Source: Azospirillum fermentarium
GTDB taxonomy: Bacteria; Pseudomonadota; Alphaproteobacteria; Azospirillales; Azospirillaceae
DNA: 64,000 bases
Reading direction: 5' to 3'
Assembly (NCBI RefSeq): GCF_025961205.1
Contig: NZ_JAOQNH010000001.1
Coordinates: forward strand, 2,690,001-2,754,000
Shown here piece after piece: positions 16,358 to 24,570 of this stretch (positions are counted from its first letter, which is position 1; each line of letters starts with the position of its first letter). Under the pieces are notes generated by a model. It searched no databases. It worked only from the letters and a program-made list of their open reading frames with translations, and had not been told where the DNA came from. The translations under genes and the position numbers were made by a program.

Positions 16358-17502
16358 GACGCCCGGTCCGGGCGGCGGGACCGGAAAGCCCGGAGATCCG
16401 GATCCCAGCGGTCAAGGGCGAGCCAGGGTGCAGCCCCGCGGATGATCCGGTTCAAAACCCCGTTGCGGCACTGGACGAAATTCGTGGACGGTGCCAGACG
16501 GCTGCCGAAACGCAGTTTCGAGGCGTAGGCCGTCTGCCCCACCTGCAACAGGGGGCGATGGGATTCCATCGCGAAACGAACGTTCTCCATCCAGCTCACG
16601 GCGTAGAGATTGTGCTCCCGCGCCAACGGATACGCCATGCCGAGGAATTTGTCGATCACCCGGTCCGGCTGCAAAAGAAGGAGGTTGAAGGCGGCCAGAC
16701 GGTCCCCCACCCAATACAGGACGAACCGGGTCCGTCCGGGCTGCATGCGGGCGACGTTCTGGAAATAACCGTCCGGCAGATCCTCGAACTCGCCATAGCG
16801 CACCTGGCTGTTTTGCCGCGTGCTCTCATAGAGGGCGTCGATCTCGGCGGCGATGCCGTCGATCCCGCTGCGGTGTTCGATCCGCACCGACGCGCGGCTT
16901 TTCAGCTTGCGCTTCAGGTCTTTGCGCGTCGCCGGCGACAGGCTGGCCAGATAGCCCGCCGCGTCACACCCGCCCAGATCCAGCACGGCAACCGGCAGGC
17001 TGCCGACCGCGGCGTAACGGTGCGCGCCCAGGACCGGGGCCAGCCAGCCGGCGTCCGGTTCCGCCACATCCTTGAAGACGACGAGCCGGTCACCCGTCCG
17101 CGCCGCCTCCGCCTCCAGCAGCGCCAGCAGCGCCGCGAGGGCGCGGGCGCGGTCTTGCGGGGACAGTCCGGGCCGCACCGCCACATGGCAGCGTTCGGTC
17201 AGCGGCGACCCCACCCCCAGCATCCCCCAGCGCATCAGCCCCGGCACGGCATCGCCCAGCCGCTGGGCCACCGCGGCGGCACGGCCCTGCAACGGCGTGT
17301 CCAGCCGGTATTCCATGCGGAAAAGCGGCGCCCCCAGCACCAGCCCGCGGTCATCGAACACCGCCGCCGCCCGGTCGTTGCCGCAGGCGCGGTAATAGTC
17401 CCAGCCCTCGGCCTCGCCGGGAAAACACGCGGTCCAGTCCTCGGCGGGCAAGGCGCCCACGCCGGGCACGATGGCCGCGCGGAGCGCCGGCTCAGCGTTC
17501 AT
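16354..17502 (-). CDS. FemAB-like GNAT acyltransferase
   Basis: A 382-residue protein starting at the ATG of MNAEPALRA. It resembles the GNAT-fold, FemAB-related group: SPATRKDLKRKLKSR, YESTRQNSQVRYGEF in the middle, and near the C-terminus LLQVGQTAYASKLRFGSRL, a conserved stretch of these proteins. FemAB-type enzymes add amino acids to peptidoglycan stem peptides, and relatives acylate other amino groups; the substrate here is unknown. It overlaps the hydrolase gene by 11 nt and the kinase gene by 4 nt, so it belongs to the sigma-54 operon. Confidence 0.7.
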   Translation of the reverse strand: MNAEPALRAAIVPGVGALPAEDWTACFPGEAEGWDYYRACGNDRAAAVFDDRGLVLGAPLFRMEYRLDTPLQGRAAAVAQRLGDAVPGLMRWGMLGVGSPLTERCHVAVRPGLSPQDRARALAALLALLEAEAARTGDRLVVFKDVAEPDAGWLAPVLGAHRYAAVGSLPVAVLDLGGCDAAGYLASLSPATRKDLKRKLKSRASVRIEHRSGIDGIAAEIDALYESTRQNSQVRYGEFEDLPDGYFQNVARMQPGRTRFVLYWVGDRLAAFNLLLLQPDRVIDKFLGMAYPLAREHNLYAVSWMENVRFAMESHRPLLQVGQTAYASKLRFGSRLAPSTNFVQCRNGVLNRIIRGAAPWLALDRWDPDLRAFRSRRPDRAS

Positions 17503-18355
17503 TGACCGCTTCCTCCCGGTGGAAGGCGGGGGCGGGCAGCCCCGCGGCCAGCGACGCCAGAAACGCGGCGACCCGCCGGGCGACCACATCCCGCTGCCGA
17601 TCCACGGTGATGAGATGGTAGGAATCCTCCAGCACCAGCGCATCCACCCGTCCGCCCAGCCGGCGCTGAAGATAAAAGGCGTTGGACAGGCTGGCCGTGT
17701 CATCCTCGCGCGCGTGGATCAGCAGCGTCGGCTGGCGGATCTCGGGCAGGCGCGGTTTCAGATCGGCGGTCAGGCGCCACATCTCCTGAATCGCCTGGGA
17801 CGGCGTGGACAACAGCCCGGCGCCGGCGGAATCGCCGCTGTTCATGGCGCGCACCACCAGCGCCCGGATGCGGGCGTCCTTCACCCCATAGGGTTCATGC
17901 TCGACGAAGGAATAGCGCTGGCCGATCGGCGTGTTGATGAGCAGCTTCAGCAGAAAGCTGTACCAGGGGATCGCCCAGCCGTCGTACCGCAGCGTCGGCG
18001 CCAGCATCACCAGACCGCCCACCCGTTGCGGCTGTCCCCAGGCCAGACGGGCGGCCAGCAGGGCGCCCATGGAAAGCCCGCCCACCACCACCGTGTCGCA
18101 AACCGCCTCCAGCCGGGCCAGACCGGCCTCCACGCTGGCGTACCAGTCGCGCCAGCCGGTGGCCTTGAGATCCCCGGCGGTTCCGCAATGGCCGGCAAGC
18201 TGGCAGCACAGCACCGTCGCCCCGCTTTCCTGAAGCCGGCGGCCCAGCGTCTTCATCTCCACCGGCGTGCCGCCCAGCCCGTGGATGAGCAGAATGCCCA
18301 GACGCTGGTGCCCGGTGCCGGAACCGGGAAGAAAGATTGTCCGATCGACGGTCAT
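17492..18355 (-). CDS. Alpha/beta hydrolase (carboxylesterase/lipase-like)
   Basis: A 287-residue cytosolic hydrolase: ILLIHGLGGTPVEM forms the oxyanion loop, GLSMGALLA contains the nucleophilic Ser, the Asp/Glu sits in LLIHAREDD and the catalytic His in LEDSYHLITVDRQRD. It resembles Est30-like carboxylesterases and monoacylglycerol lipases. It overlaps the preceding arginase-fold gene by 4 nt (ATGA) and the acyltransferase gene by 11 nt. The substrate is unknown, but tight coupling suggests work on the same molecule as its neighbours. Confidence 0.85.
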   Translation of the reverse strand: MTVDRTIFLPGSGTGHQRLGILLIHGLGGTPVEMKTLGRRLQESGATVLCCQLAGHCGTAGDLKATGWRDWYASVEAGLARLEAVCDTVVVGGLSMGALLAARLAWGQPQRVGGLVMLAPTLRYDGWAIPWYSFLLKLLINTPIGQRYSFVEHEPYGVKDARIRALVVRAMNSGDSAGAGLLSTPSQAIQEMWRLTADLKPRLPEIRQPTLLIHAREDDTASLSNAFYLQRRLGGRVDALVLEDSYHLITVDRQRDVVARRVAAFLASLAAGLPAPAFHREEAVNER

Positions 18356-19359
18356 GGCACCCCTGGCCCTTTCGCCCATAGCCCTTTCGCCGCCATGTCG
18401 TCGGCGGCCTCCATAATGCGCGCGTTGGTCCGGCCATTGACGGCGCGGGCCGCGTCCGGGCTGGCCGCCGGCAGGACCGGACGGTCCGTGGCCGACAGCA
18501 GCGCCCGGAACGGATCGGAAAAGGCGGGGGGCGAGTGGTCCCCGCACACATCCATGCCCAGCAGCGGGCGCCGCCCCGCCAGACACCGGATCAGCGCCAG
18601 CACCGCATCCAGCGTCAGCCCGCCCTGGTCCCAGTTGGTCACCGCGTCCGCCGGCACCAGCGCGTCCTTGTCGAGCGAGACCCAGACCGGCAGTTGCGGC
18701 AGCCGCCGATCCAGCGCGACGATGAAATCCTCCCACCGCTGCCCTTCCAGGCAGTGCCAGACAAGGCGCCCCTTCACCGTGGTGCAGCCGGGGGCGTCGA
18801 TCCGGCGGCCCCACAGCCGGCTGGACGGCGCCCGCCACGGGTGAACCTCCAGCGTGCCGCGGCGGATGGCGTCCAGATTGGCGAACGACCATTGGGGGCG
18901 GTCGAGATCGCCGCTGGCCGGGCCGATGGTCACCACCCGCCGGACCCCCGGCAGCTCCAGCGCCCGGTTGACCCAGGAGCCGCAGTTCCAGGTCGCCGGA
19001 AAGGTCGTCCAGTCGGGATGATTGTCGATGTGCAGCACCATCAACGGCCCGCTCAGCGCGCTGAGGAACAGGGCCGCCAGATGGTGAAAATCGCCGGACC
19101 CGTAAAAGATCAGCGGCGGCGGCCCGTCCGCCAGGGGAAAGGCACGCTCGATCCGCCCGCGCAGATCGGCCAGCGCCCCACGGCTGGCGACGATGCGCAA
19201 GCGGGCCGCCAGATCCCGCGCATCGATGCGCGTCATGGTGCCGGCGGCCAGACGCCGCTGCACCTCCGGCTGGTCCGGCACCGCACCGTCGAGGTCGATC
19301 AGCACCGCCCGGACCGCCGCCGCACCACCCCGGTCCTCAGTGGACGTGCCGTCGGGCAT
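18352..19359 (-). CDS. Arginase-fold metallohydrolase-like protein
   Basis: A 335-residue protein with the metal-binding pattern of the arginase/deacetylase fold: GSGDFHH (about residue 88), HIDNHPDW (D-x-H-x-D, about 112) and SLDKDAL (D-x-D, about 234), then GMDVCGD. True arginases have GGDHS, DAHxD and SxDxDxxDP, so the metal site is probably kept but the substrate differs; UPF0489-like proteins look closest. It overlaps the HAD gene by 23 nt and the hydrolase by 4 nt. Amidinohydrolase or deacylase are both possible. Confidence 0.65.
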   Translation of the reverse strand: MPDGTSTEDRGGAAAVRAVLIDLDGAVPDQPEVQRRLAAGTMTRIDARDLAARLRIVASRGALADLRGRIERAFPLADGPPPLIFYGSGDFHHLAALFLSALSGPLMVLHIDNHPDWTTFPATWNCGSWVNRALELPGVRRVVTIGPASGDLDRPQWSFANLDAIRRGTLEVHPWRAPSSRLWGRRIDAPGCTTVKGRLVWHCLEGQRWEDFIVALDRRLPQLPVWVSLDKDALVPADAVTNWDQGGLTLDAVLALIRCLAGRRPLLGMDVCGDHSPPAFSDPFRALLSATDRPVLPAASPDAARAVNGRTNARIMEAADDMAAKGLWAKGPGVP

Positions 19360-20074
19360 CCGCGTCTCCCAGGGTGGCCGGCACCGGGGCCGTGTGGTCC
19401 AGCATCCGCTGGAACAGGGGGATCAGATCGGCGAAGCCCGCGAATGCGGTGTGGGGAATGGCGCGCTCCCGGCAATGGGCCGCCAGCTTGCCCTTGGCGA
19501 AAACGAGGCCGGCGGCCCCGGCGGCACAGAAATCCGACCGCCCGTCGCCGATCAGCACCGACGCCGGTCCCAGCGCCGGCCGCGGCACATCCGGCCAGAC
19601 GCGGGCGCATTTGCAGTTTCCGGCAGCGCTGGCGCAGTCGGCGCGGGCGTGGGGGAAATCCAGCCGCCAGCGGTCCCCCCCCTGCCAGCTCAGACGGTTG
19701 GACACCACCGGCGCATCGACCCCGATCCGGTCCAGCACGCCCCGCGCCACCCGGTCCAGCCCGTCCGACAGGATGGTGACCGGCACGCCGTACCGCCGGC
19801 ACAGAGCCATGAAGCCCGCAAAGGCCGGATCGACGCGGATGCCGTCGAGGAACCCTTCCAGCGCCGCGGGCGTCACGCGCAGCAGGCCGACCTGACGGGA
19901 CATGCATTCACGCGACCCGATCGCACCGCGCAGCCACGCCTCCTCCACCGCCTCCCATTCCGGGTCGGCAAAGCGCTGGAGAAGCAGGTCGGTCGTATCC
20001 TCTTCCGAGATGGTGCCGTCGAAGTCGATGAAAAGGTGAAGGGGCATGGGCAAGGGACTGTCTTTCGGTGTCAT
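19337..20074 (-). CDS. HAD phosphatase (phosphoserine phosphatase/MtnX-like)
   Basis: A 245-residue HAD subfamily IB hydrolase: FIDFDGTISEEDTTD holds the nucleophile and acid-base Asp pair, TILSDGLD motif II, and LIGDGRSD motif IV; the cap lies after motif I, as in SerB, ThrH and MtnX. Two ATGs are possible (20074 or 20047). A segment with CASAAGNCKCA may bind metal. It is the first gene of the six-gene leftward operon, about 26 nt after the predicted sigma-54 start site. Confidence 0.8.
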   Translation of the reverse strand: MTPKDSPLPMPLHLFIDFDGTISEEDTTDLLLQRFADPEWEAVEEAWLRGAIGSRECMSRQVGLLRVTPAALEGFLDGIRVDPAFAGFMALCRRYGVPVTILSDGLDRVARGVLDRIGVDAPVVSNRLSWQGGDRWRLDFPHARADCASAAGNCKCARVWPDVPRPALGPASVLIGDGRSDFCAAGAAGLVFAKGKLAAHCRERAIPHTAFAGFADLIPLFQRMLDHTAPVPATLGDADARRHVH

Positions 20075-20110
20075 CGCGCCGTGCAGGAACCGGCGCCATC
20101 CCCCCGTATA

Positions 20111-20127
20111 AGCAAAAGCTGCGCCAG
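20111..20127 (-). promoter_or_regulatory. Sigma-54 promoter (-24/-12) of the leftward operon
   Basis: On the minus strand CTGGCGCAGCTTTTGCT matches TGGCAC-N5-TTGCW with one mismatch and the required GG-N10-GC spacing. Transcription would begin near 20100, just before the HAD gene; the last gene of this operon encodes a sigma-54 activator. Confidence 0.7.
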
Positions 20128-20148
20128 CGCCCGCACAGCCGGCGTCAT

Positions 20149-20176
20149 CCCCCTCTCGCCCCCGTGGGAGAGGGGG
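20149..20176. repeat. GC-rich hairpin of the CCCTCTC/GAGAGGG type
   Basis: CCCCCTCTC and GAGAGGGGG pair perfectly across a 10-nt loop. Similar arms occur inside the NRPS genes at 52207-52402, 55545-55573 and 63190-63219, so this looks like one member of a dispersed palindromic repeat family. Confidence 0.75.
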
Positions 20177-20195
20177 AACGTCGGCGGCAATGGCG

Positions 20196-20244
20196 CCAAA
20201 CGGGGTACCCCGAAGCTACAAATTTTGTAGATCCCCCCGTTTGG
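20196..20244. promoter_or_regulatory. Nested dyads, candidate enhancer site for both sigma-54 promoters
   Basis: The 15-bp palindrome CTACAAATTTTGTAG (20216-20230) is enclosed by perfect 10-bp arms CCAAACGGGG (20196-20205) and CCCCGTTTGG (20235-20244). It lies about 100 bp from the leftward -24 box and about 105 bp from the rightward one, the normal distance of activator sites from sigma-54 promoters. I infer it to be the target of the response regulator at 13200-14567. Confidence 0.5.
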
Positions 20245-20328
20245 GGGAGGAAACGGGGTGCTCCTCCAGACCCGCGGAACGCCTCCGATGCGTGGAAACC
20301 AGCCGCGGCACCTCCCTTGGCGCCGGGT

Positions 20329-20345
20329 GGAACGGGGTGTGCAAA
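20329..20345 (+). promoter_or_regulatory. Sigma-54 promoter-like element of the rightward operon
   Basis: TGGAACGGGGTGTGCAA keeps the GG-N10-GC spacing of sigma-54 promoters with two mismatches to TGGCAC-N5-TTGCA. It would start transcription near 20356, about 50 nt before the aminotransferase ATG. Confidence 0.5.
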
Positions 20346-20408
20346 GGAAGCGGTGCTGGCCGACGGCGGCCGGCACCGGATTCTCAAGCCACAGCAGGCA
20401 CACTACCC

Positions 20409-21752
20409 ATGACGTCAACCTACCAGCGGCCGGACCGCACGTGCCGCAGCGCCGCATTGTTCGACAAGGCCCGCACCCTCATTCCCGGCGGGGTGAACAG
20501 CACGGCACGCGCCACGTGGTCGGGTTGGGATCCTTATCCCCTGTTCGTGGACCACGGGACCGGCTCGCGCGTGACCGACGTGGATGGCAACGAATACATC
20601 GACTATCTGCTCGGTCTCGGCCCGATGCTGCTGGGCCATCGCCCCCCGGCGGTGACGCAGGCGGTCGTGGATTTCATCGAACAGCGGGGCACGGTCTTCG
20701 CCCTGCCCTGCGCCGAGGAAATCAGCCTCGCCGAGAAGATCACCGCCGCCGTGCCCAGCCTGGAGCGGGTCCGCCTCTGCAACACCGGCACCGAGGCCGT
20801 GCTGTACGCCGTCCGCCTTGCCCGCGCCTTCACCGGGCGGCCCAAGCTGGTGCGGTTCGAAGGCATGTACCACGGCTTTTCCGACGGGGTTTACTGGAGC
20901 AAGCACCCCAGCCTGGCCACCGCGGGCGACGATAAGGCGCCGGTGGCGGTGCCGCAGGGGCCGGGCATGCCCCAGGGGGTGGGGGATTCCCTCATCATCC
21001 TGCCGTGGAACGACGTGGACGCCCTGCGCGACACGCTGGAACGCGAAGGCAGCCGGATCGCCGCCGTGCTGAGCGAACCGATCATGTGCAACACCGGCTG
21101 CATCCTGCCCGAACCCGGCTATCTGGAGGCCATGCGCGACCTGACCCGCAAGCACGGCGTCCTGATGATCCTGGACGAGGTGATCACCGGGTTCCGCATC
21201 GGGCTGGGCGGCGCCCAGGGCCATTACGGGGTGACGCCCGACCTGTCGGTGTTCGCCAAGGGTCTGGGCGGCGGCTTCCCCGTGGCGGCCATGGGGGGCC
21301 GGAGCGACATCATGGCGCTGGTGGAAACGGGAACGGTGTCGATCGCCGGCACCTACAACGCCAACGGCATCGCCGTCTCCGCCGCCAACGCCACGCTGGA
21401 CGAGCTGGCCCGGCCGGGGATGTACGAACGGCTCTACGCCGTGTCCGACCGGCTGCGCGAAGGATTGGCGCGGCTGGTCCACGACCTGCGCGTTCCGGCC
21501 CACGTCGTCGGGCTGGGGCCGGTCTTCCAGCTCTGGTTCTCCGAACACCCGATCCGCAGCTACCGGGATGCGGTGCGCCACGCCGACCACGCCGCCTTCC
21601 GGCTCTGGTGGGAAGGGATGCTGGAACGAGGTGTTCTCTTCCACCCCGGCGCCTATGAAAACCTGTTCGTGTCCTTCGCCCACACCGAGGACGACGTGGA
21701 CCGCACGCTGGACGCGGCACGGTCCACGCTGACCGCGATGCTCGTCGCGTGA
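20409..21752 (+). CDS. Class III aminotransferase, glutamate-1-semialdehyde aminomutase-like
   Basis: A 447-residue PLP enzyme: LIPGGVNSTAR at the N-terminus as in HemL-type proteins, CNTGTEAVLYAVRLAR for phosphate binding, ILDEVITGFR with the cofactor Asp, and the Schiff-base Lys in FAKGLGGGFP. Length and motifs fit glutamate-1-semialdehyde aminomutase relatives, but its setting in a non-tetrapyrrole operon suggests that it is a paralogue making an amino intermediate. It leads the rightward five-gene operon and overlaps the next gene by 4 nt. Confidence 0.88.
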   Translation: MTSTYQRPDRTCRSAALFDKARTLIPGGVNSTARATWSGWDPYPLFVDHGTGSRVTDVDGNEYIDYLLGLGPMLLGHRPPAVTQAVVDFIEQRGTVFALPCAEEISLAEKITAAVPSLERVRLCNTGTEAVLYAVRLARAFTGRPKLVRFEGMYHGFSDGVYWSKHPSLATAGDDKAPVAVPQGPGMPQGVGDSLIILPWNDVDALRDTLEREGSRIAAVLSEPIMCNTGCILPEPGYLEAMRDLTRKHGVLMILDEVITGFRIGLGGAQGHYGVTPDLSVFAKGLGGGFPVAAMGGRSDIMALVETGTVSIAGTYNANGIAVSAANATLDELARPGMYERLYAVSDRLREGLARLVHDLRVPAHVVGLGPVFQLWFSEHPIRSYRDAVRHADHAAFRLWWEGMLERGVLFHPGAYENLFVSFAHTEDDVDRTLDAARSTLTAMLVA

Positions 21753-22546
21753 GGGGGGGGCTTTTCCGGTCCGCCGCCGTTCTCGCGCTCATGGCCGGGG
21801 GACCGGCCATGGCGCAGACGGCGGGTTTTCCCGGGCTGCCGGAGGGCACAACGCTCTCCCTCGGCGGCGGTGCGGTGGCGTCCCCCTCCTATCTGGGAGC
21901 GCGGGGGATGGAGGTGTCGCCGGCCCCCTCTTTCAACGCCGAGATCGGGCGGGATGTGTCCATCGACGCCGCGGACGGCATCCGCTACACGGTGCTGCGC
22001 GCCGGTGGCTTCAGCCTTGGGCCGATTGCGCGCTACCGTCCGGGGCGGAGCCGCGGCTCCCTGCCCATGCGGCTGCGCGGGCTGGGCGGCATCGCCGATG
22101 CCGGGGAACTGGGCGGCTTCGCGGCCTACGAGGCCGGTCCCGCCGCCCTCGACCTCATCGGGACCAGGGACATCGGCGGGTATGGCGGCGCCCTGCTGGA
22201 AGCGCGGGCAACGCTGTCGATCCCCTTCGGCGACCCGGCCAGCCAGCAGGGCATCGTGGTGGGACCGTTCGTCAAGATGGGCAACCGGGCCTTCCTTCAG
22301 AAGAACCTGGGCGTCGATGCGAAGCAGGCGGCGGCGACCGGGCTTGCCGTCTCCCAGCCGGGGGGCGGGCTGTACATGGCCGGGCTGGAGGCCAACGCCG
22401 CCGTCGGGCTGTCGGATCACTGGTCGCTGCGCGGCACCGCTTCCTGGGGGCGCCTGACCGGCGATGCCGGCTCGTCCTCCCTGGTCCGCGACGGGGGCCG
22501 GCGGGATCAGACATCGGGGGGCCTTTTCCTGGTCCTCACGCCATGA
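21749..22546 (+). CDS. MipA/OmpV-family outer-membrane protein
   Basis: A 265-residue protein starting at GTG, overlapping the aminotransferase stop by 4 nt. A signal peptide ends near PAMAQ (about residue 22). The mature part has repeated short amphipathic strands (LSLGGGAVASPSYLGA and similar) and a terminal beta-strand ending LFLVLTP, as expected for a MipA/OmpV beta-barrel. MipA in E. coli scaffolds murein enzymes; others are porin-like. It may release or anchor the operon's product at the outer membrane. Confidence 0.8.
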   Translation: MRGGLFRSAAVLALMAGGPAMAQTAGFPGLPEGTTLSLGGGAVASPSYLGARGMEVSPAPSFNAEIGRDVSIDAADGIRYTVLRAGGFSLGPIARYRPGRSRGSLPMRLRGLGGIADAGELGGFAAYEAGPAALDLIGTRDIGGYGGALLEARATLSIPFGDPASQQGIVVGPFVKMGNRAFLQKNLGVDAKQAAATGLAVSQPGGGLYMAGLEANAAVGLSDHWSLRGTASWGRLTGDAGSSSLVRDGGRRDQTSGGLFLVLTP

Positions 22547-22556
22547 CGGGGGCCGT

Positions 22557-22910
22557 ATGAGCACGCTTGCCTATCTCATCTGGGCGATGAACATCCTGTG
22601 CGACACCGGCGGCCAATTGGCCTTCAAGAAGGCGGCGACCGTGCCCGGCGACGGGCTGGACCGCTGGACCGCCATGGCGGCGGACCCGTGGCTGTGGGCC
22701 GGCATCGCCTTTTATGTGGGGGAATTCGTGGCGTGGCTGGCGTTCCTGTCGCTGGTCCCGCTGTCGGAGGGGGTTTTGCTGGGGTCGATCAACATCGTCC
22801 TCATCATGGTCGCCGGGCGGCTGCTGTTCGCGGAACGGATCACCCGCCTGCGGCTGGCCGGGATTCTGCTTGTCGCCGCCGGTGTGGCGGCCGTGGGGGT
22901 GGGAAGCTGA
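22557..22910 (+). CDS. Small EamA/SMR-type transporter subunit 1
   Basis: A 117-residue, four-helix membrane protein, half the size of standard EamA proteins, with the C-terminal repeat pattern LGSINIVLIMVAGRLLFAERIT. Such half-size proteins work as pairs, like ArnE/ArnF, which flip a lipid-linked amino sugar. The ATG is 10 nt after the MipA stop and the partner overlaps by 1 nt. I infer a heterodimer moving a small or lipid-linked substrate across the inner membrane. Confidence 0.8.
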   Translation: MSTLAYLIWAMNILCDTGGQLAFKKAATVPGDGLDRWTAMAADPWLWAGIAFYVGEFVAWLAFLSLVPLSEGVLLGSINIVLIMVAGRLLFAERITRLRLAGILLVAAGVAAVGVGS

Positions 22911-23335
22911 TGCGCCGCGGTCTCGTCATCGGATTTCTGTGCCTGCTCGGCTTCGACATCATGGCGCAGCTTGGGTTCAAATACGCCGCCCTTGCGGCGC
23001 TGCCGGTGTCGCCCGACGCCGGGTGGCTGCTGCGGGTGCTGGGGCAGCCGGCGGTCTTTCTGGCGCTTCTGGGCTATATCGGCGCCTTCTTCACCTGGAT
23101 GTCGCTGCTCAAGCACGCACCGATCGGCCCGGCCTTTGCCGCATCGCATTTGGAGGTGGTCGTGATCCTGCCCTTTGCCGCCGTGCTGTTCGGCGAACGG
23201 ATCGGCGCGTGGCAGATGCTGGGAGCTTTGGGGATCCTGTCGGGCATCCTGTGCCTGGCCCTGGATGAAGCCCATGGGGATGAAGCCCATGGGGATGGCG
23301 CCCATGGGGACGAGGCCCATGCCGGACCGGCCTAA
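22910..23335 (+). CDS. Small EamA/SMR-type transporter subunit 2 with DEAHG-repeat tail
   Basis: A 141-residue partner of the preceding subunit: four membrane helices (about 5-115) with the same LEVVVILPFAAVLFGERIG core. It ends in an acidic, His-containing tail built from about four copies of DEAHG, encoded by a tandem 15-bp repeat at 23264-23322. Three overlapping features meet here: the tail, the repeat and the start of the next gene, which overlaps by 17 nt. The tail may bind metal or be neutral expansion. Confidence 0.8.
   Translation: MRRGLVIGFLCLLGFDIMAQLGFKYAALAALPVSPDAGWLLRVLGQPAVFLALLGYIGAFFTWMSLLKHAPIGPAFAASHLEVVVILPFAAVLFGERIGAWQMLGALGILSGILCLALDEAHGDEAHGDGAHGDEAHAGPA
23264..23322 (+). 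repeat. 15-bp tandem repeat shared by two genes
   Basis: About four copies of GATGAAGCCCATGGG with small changes. In one frame it encodes DEAHG units at the end of the transporter; in another frame it supplies several in-frame ATGs before the DegT gene, so copy number would change both the tail and the available starts. Confidence 0.8.
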
Positions 23336-24545
23336 CCCGTTCCGCGAGTTGCCGCCCACCGCCGGCCTGCCCCTGGGCTGGAAAGACCTGCTCGGGGCCG
23401 CGGTCACGCGCACGCCGCCGGATTTCGCGCGGGATGCCGCCCGTTTTCTCGGCGTCGATGACCTGCTGCTCACCTGTTCGGGGACGGCGGCGCTGGTGGT
23501 CATACTGACCACCCTGCGGCGGTTCAGCGCGCGCCGGCAGGTGGTGGTGCCCGCCTACACCTGTCCCCTGGTGGCGATTGCCGTTGCCCATTGCGGCCTC
23601 GATCCCGTTCTCTGTGATCTGGCGCCCGGCAGCCTGGATCTGGATCCCGCTGCCCTGCGCCGCCTGTGCGGGGCGGACACGCTGGCCGTCGTTCCCACCC
23701 ATCTGGCCGGGCGCGTTGCCGATGTGGCCACGGCGGCGGCCATCGCCCGCGCGGCGGGGGCCTGGGTGATCGAGGACGCCGCCCAGGCGTTCGGCGCCCG
23801 CACGGCGGCGGGCATCGTGGGCACCGACGGCGATTTCGGCCTTTTCAGCTTGGCGGTGGGCAAGGGGCTGACGCTGTTCGAAGGCGGCCTTCTCCACGTG
23901 CGGGAGCCGGCGTTGCGGGCCGAGATGCGCCGGACGGCACAGACGCTGCTGCCCGCCGCCCCCTGGCGGGAGGCGCTGCGGGCGCTCCAGCTTGCGGGAT
24001 ACGCCGCCGCCTATCGTCCGGGGCTGCTTCCCTTCGCCTACGGCGCCGGGGTGCGGCGGTCGCTGCGGCGGGGTGACCCGGTTGCGGCGGCGGGCGACGC
24101 GTTCAGCCGGGACATCCCCCTGCATCGCGTCGGCGCGTGGCGGCAGCGGGTGGGCCGTTCCGCCATCCGGCGGTTGGGCACGTTTCTGGACGCGGCGGCG
24201 GAGCGTGCCCACCGGCGGGTGGAGCGGCTGCGGGCCGTCACCGGGCTTCATGTCTTCGGCGATGGGCCGGGTGGCCGGGGTGTCTGGCCGTTCCTGCTGG
24301 TCCGCATGCCGGACCGGGCGGCCCGTGACCGGGCGCTGGCCGTGTTGTGGCCGGCGGGGCTGGGTGTTTCGCGCCTTTTCGTCCACGCCTTGCCCGGTTA
24401 CGGTTTCCTCCGCGGGCTGGTGCCGCAGGAGGCCGTTCCCAACGCCGCATCGCTTGCCGATACCACCCTGACCATCGGGAATTCCCCCTGGATGTCGGAG
24501 CAAGACTTCGCAGCCATCTGCGGCCGCCTCGAACGGGCGCTGTGA
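23319..24545 (+). CDS. DegT/DnrJ/EryC1-family aminotransferase
   Basis: A 408-residue PLP enzyme of the sugar-aminotransferase group. TCSGTAALVVIL binds phosphate, WVIEDAAQAFGA holds the cofactor Asp, and the Schiff-base Lys is in FSLAVGKGLTLFEGG. I chose the ATG of MPDRPNPFREL at 23319; five earlier in-frame ATGs all come from the 15-bp repeat. Members of the family transaminate nucleotide sugars or cyclitols. With the paired transporters this recalls ArnB with ArnE/F, but the substrate is not determined. It is convergent with the NRPS gene 25 nt away. Confidence 0.85.
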   Translation: MPDRPNPFRELPPTAGLPLGWKDLLGAAVTRTPPDFARDAARFLGVDDLLLTCSGTAALVVILTTLRRFSARRQVVVPAYTCPLVAIAVAHCGLDPVLCDLAPGSLDLDPAALRRLCGADTLAVVPTHLAGRVADVATAAAIARAAGAWVIEDAAQAFGARTAAGIVGTDGDFGLFSLAVGKGLTLFEGGLLHVREPALRAEMRRTAQTLLPAAPWREALRALQLAGYAAAYRPGLLPFAYGAGVRRSLRRGDPVAAAGDAFSRDIPLHRVGAWRQRVGRSAIRRLGTFLDAAAERAHRRVERLRAVTGLHVFGDGPGGRGVWPFLLVRMPDRAARDRALAVLWPAGLGVSRLFVHALPGYGFLRGLVPQEAVPNAASLADTTLTIGNSPWMSEQDFAAICGRLERAL

Positions 24546-24570
24546 GTGACGCCGGTCCTGAAGGAAAGGT

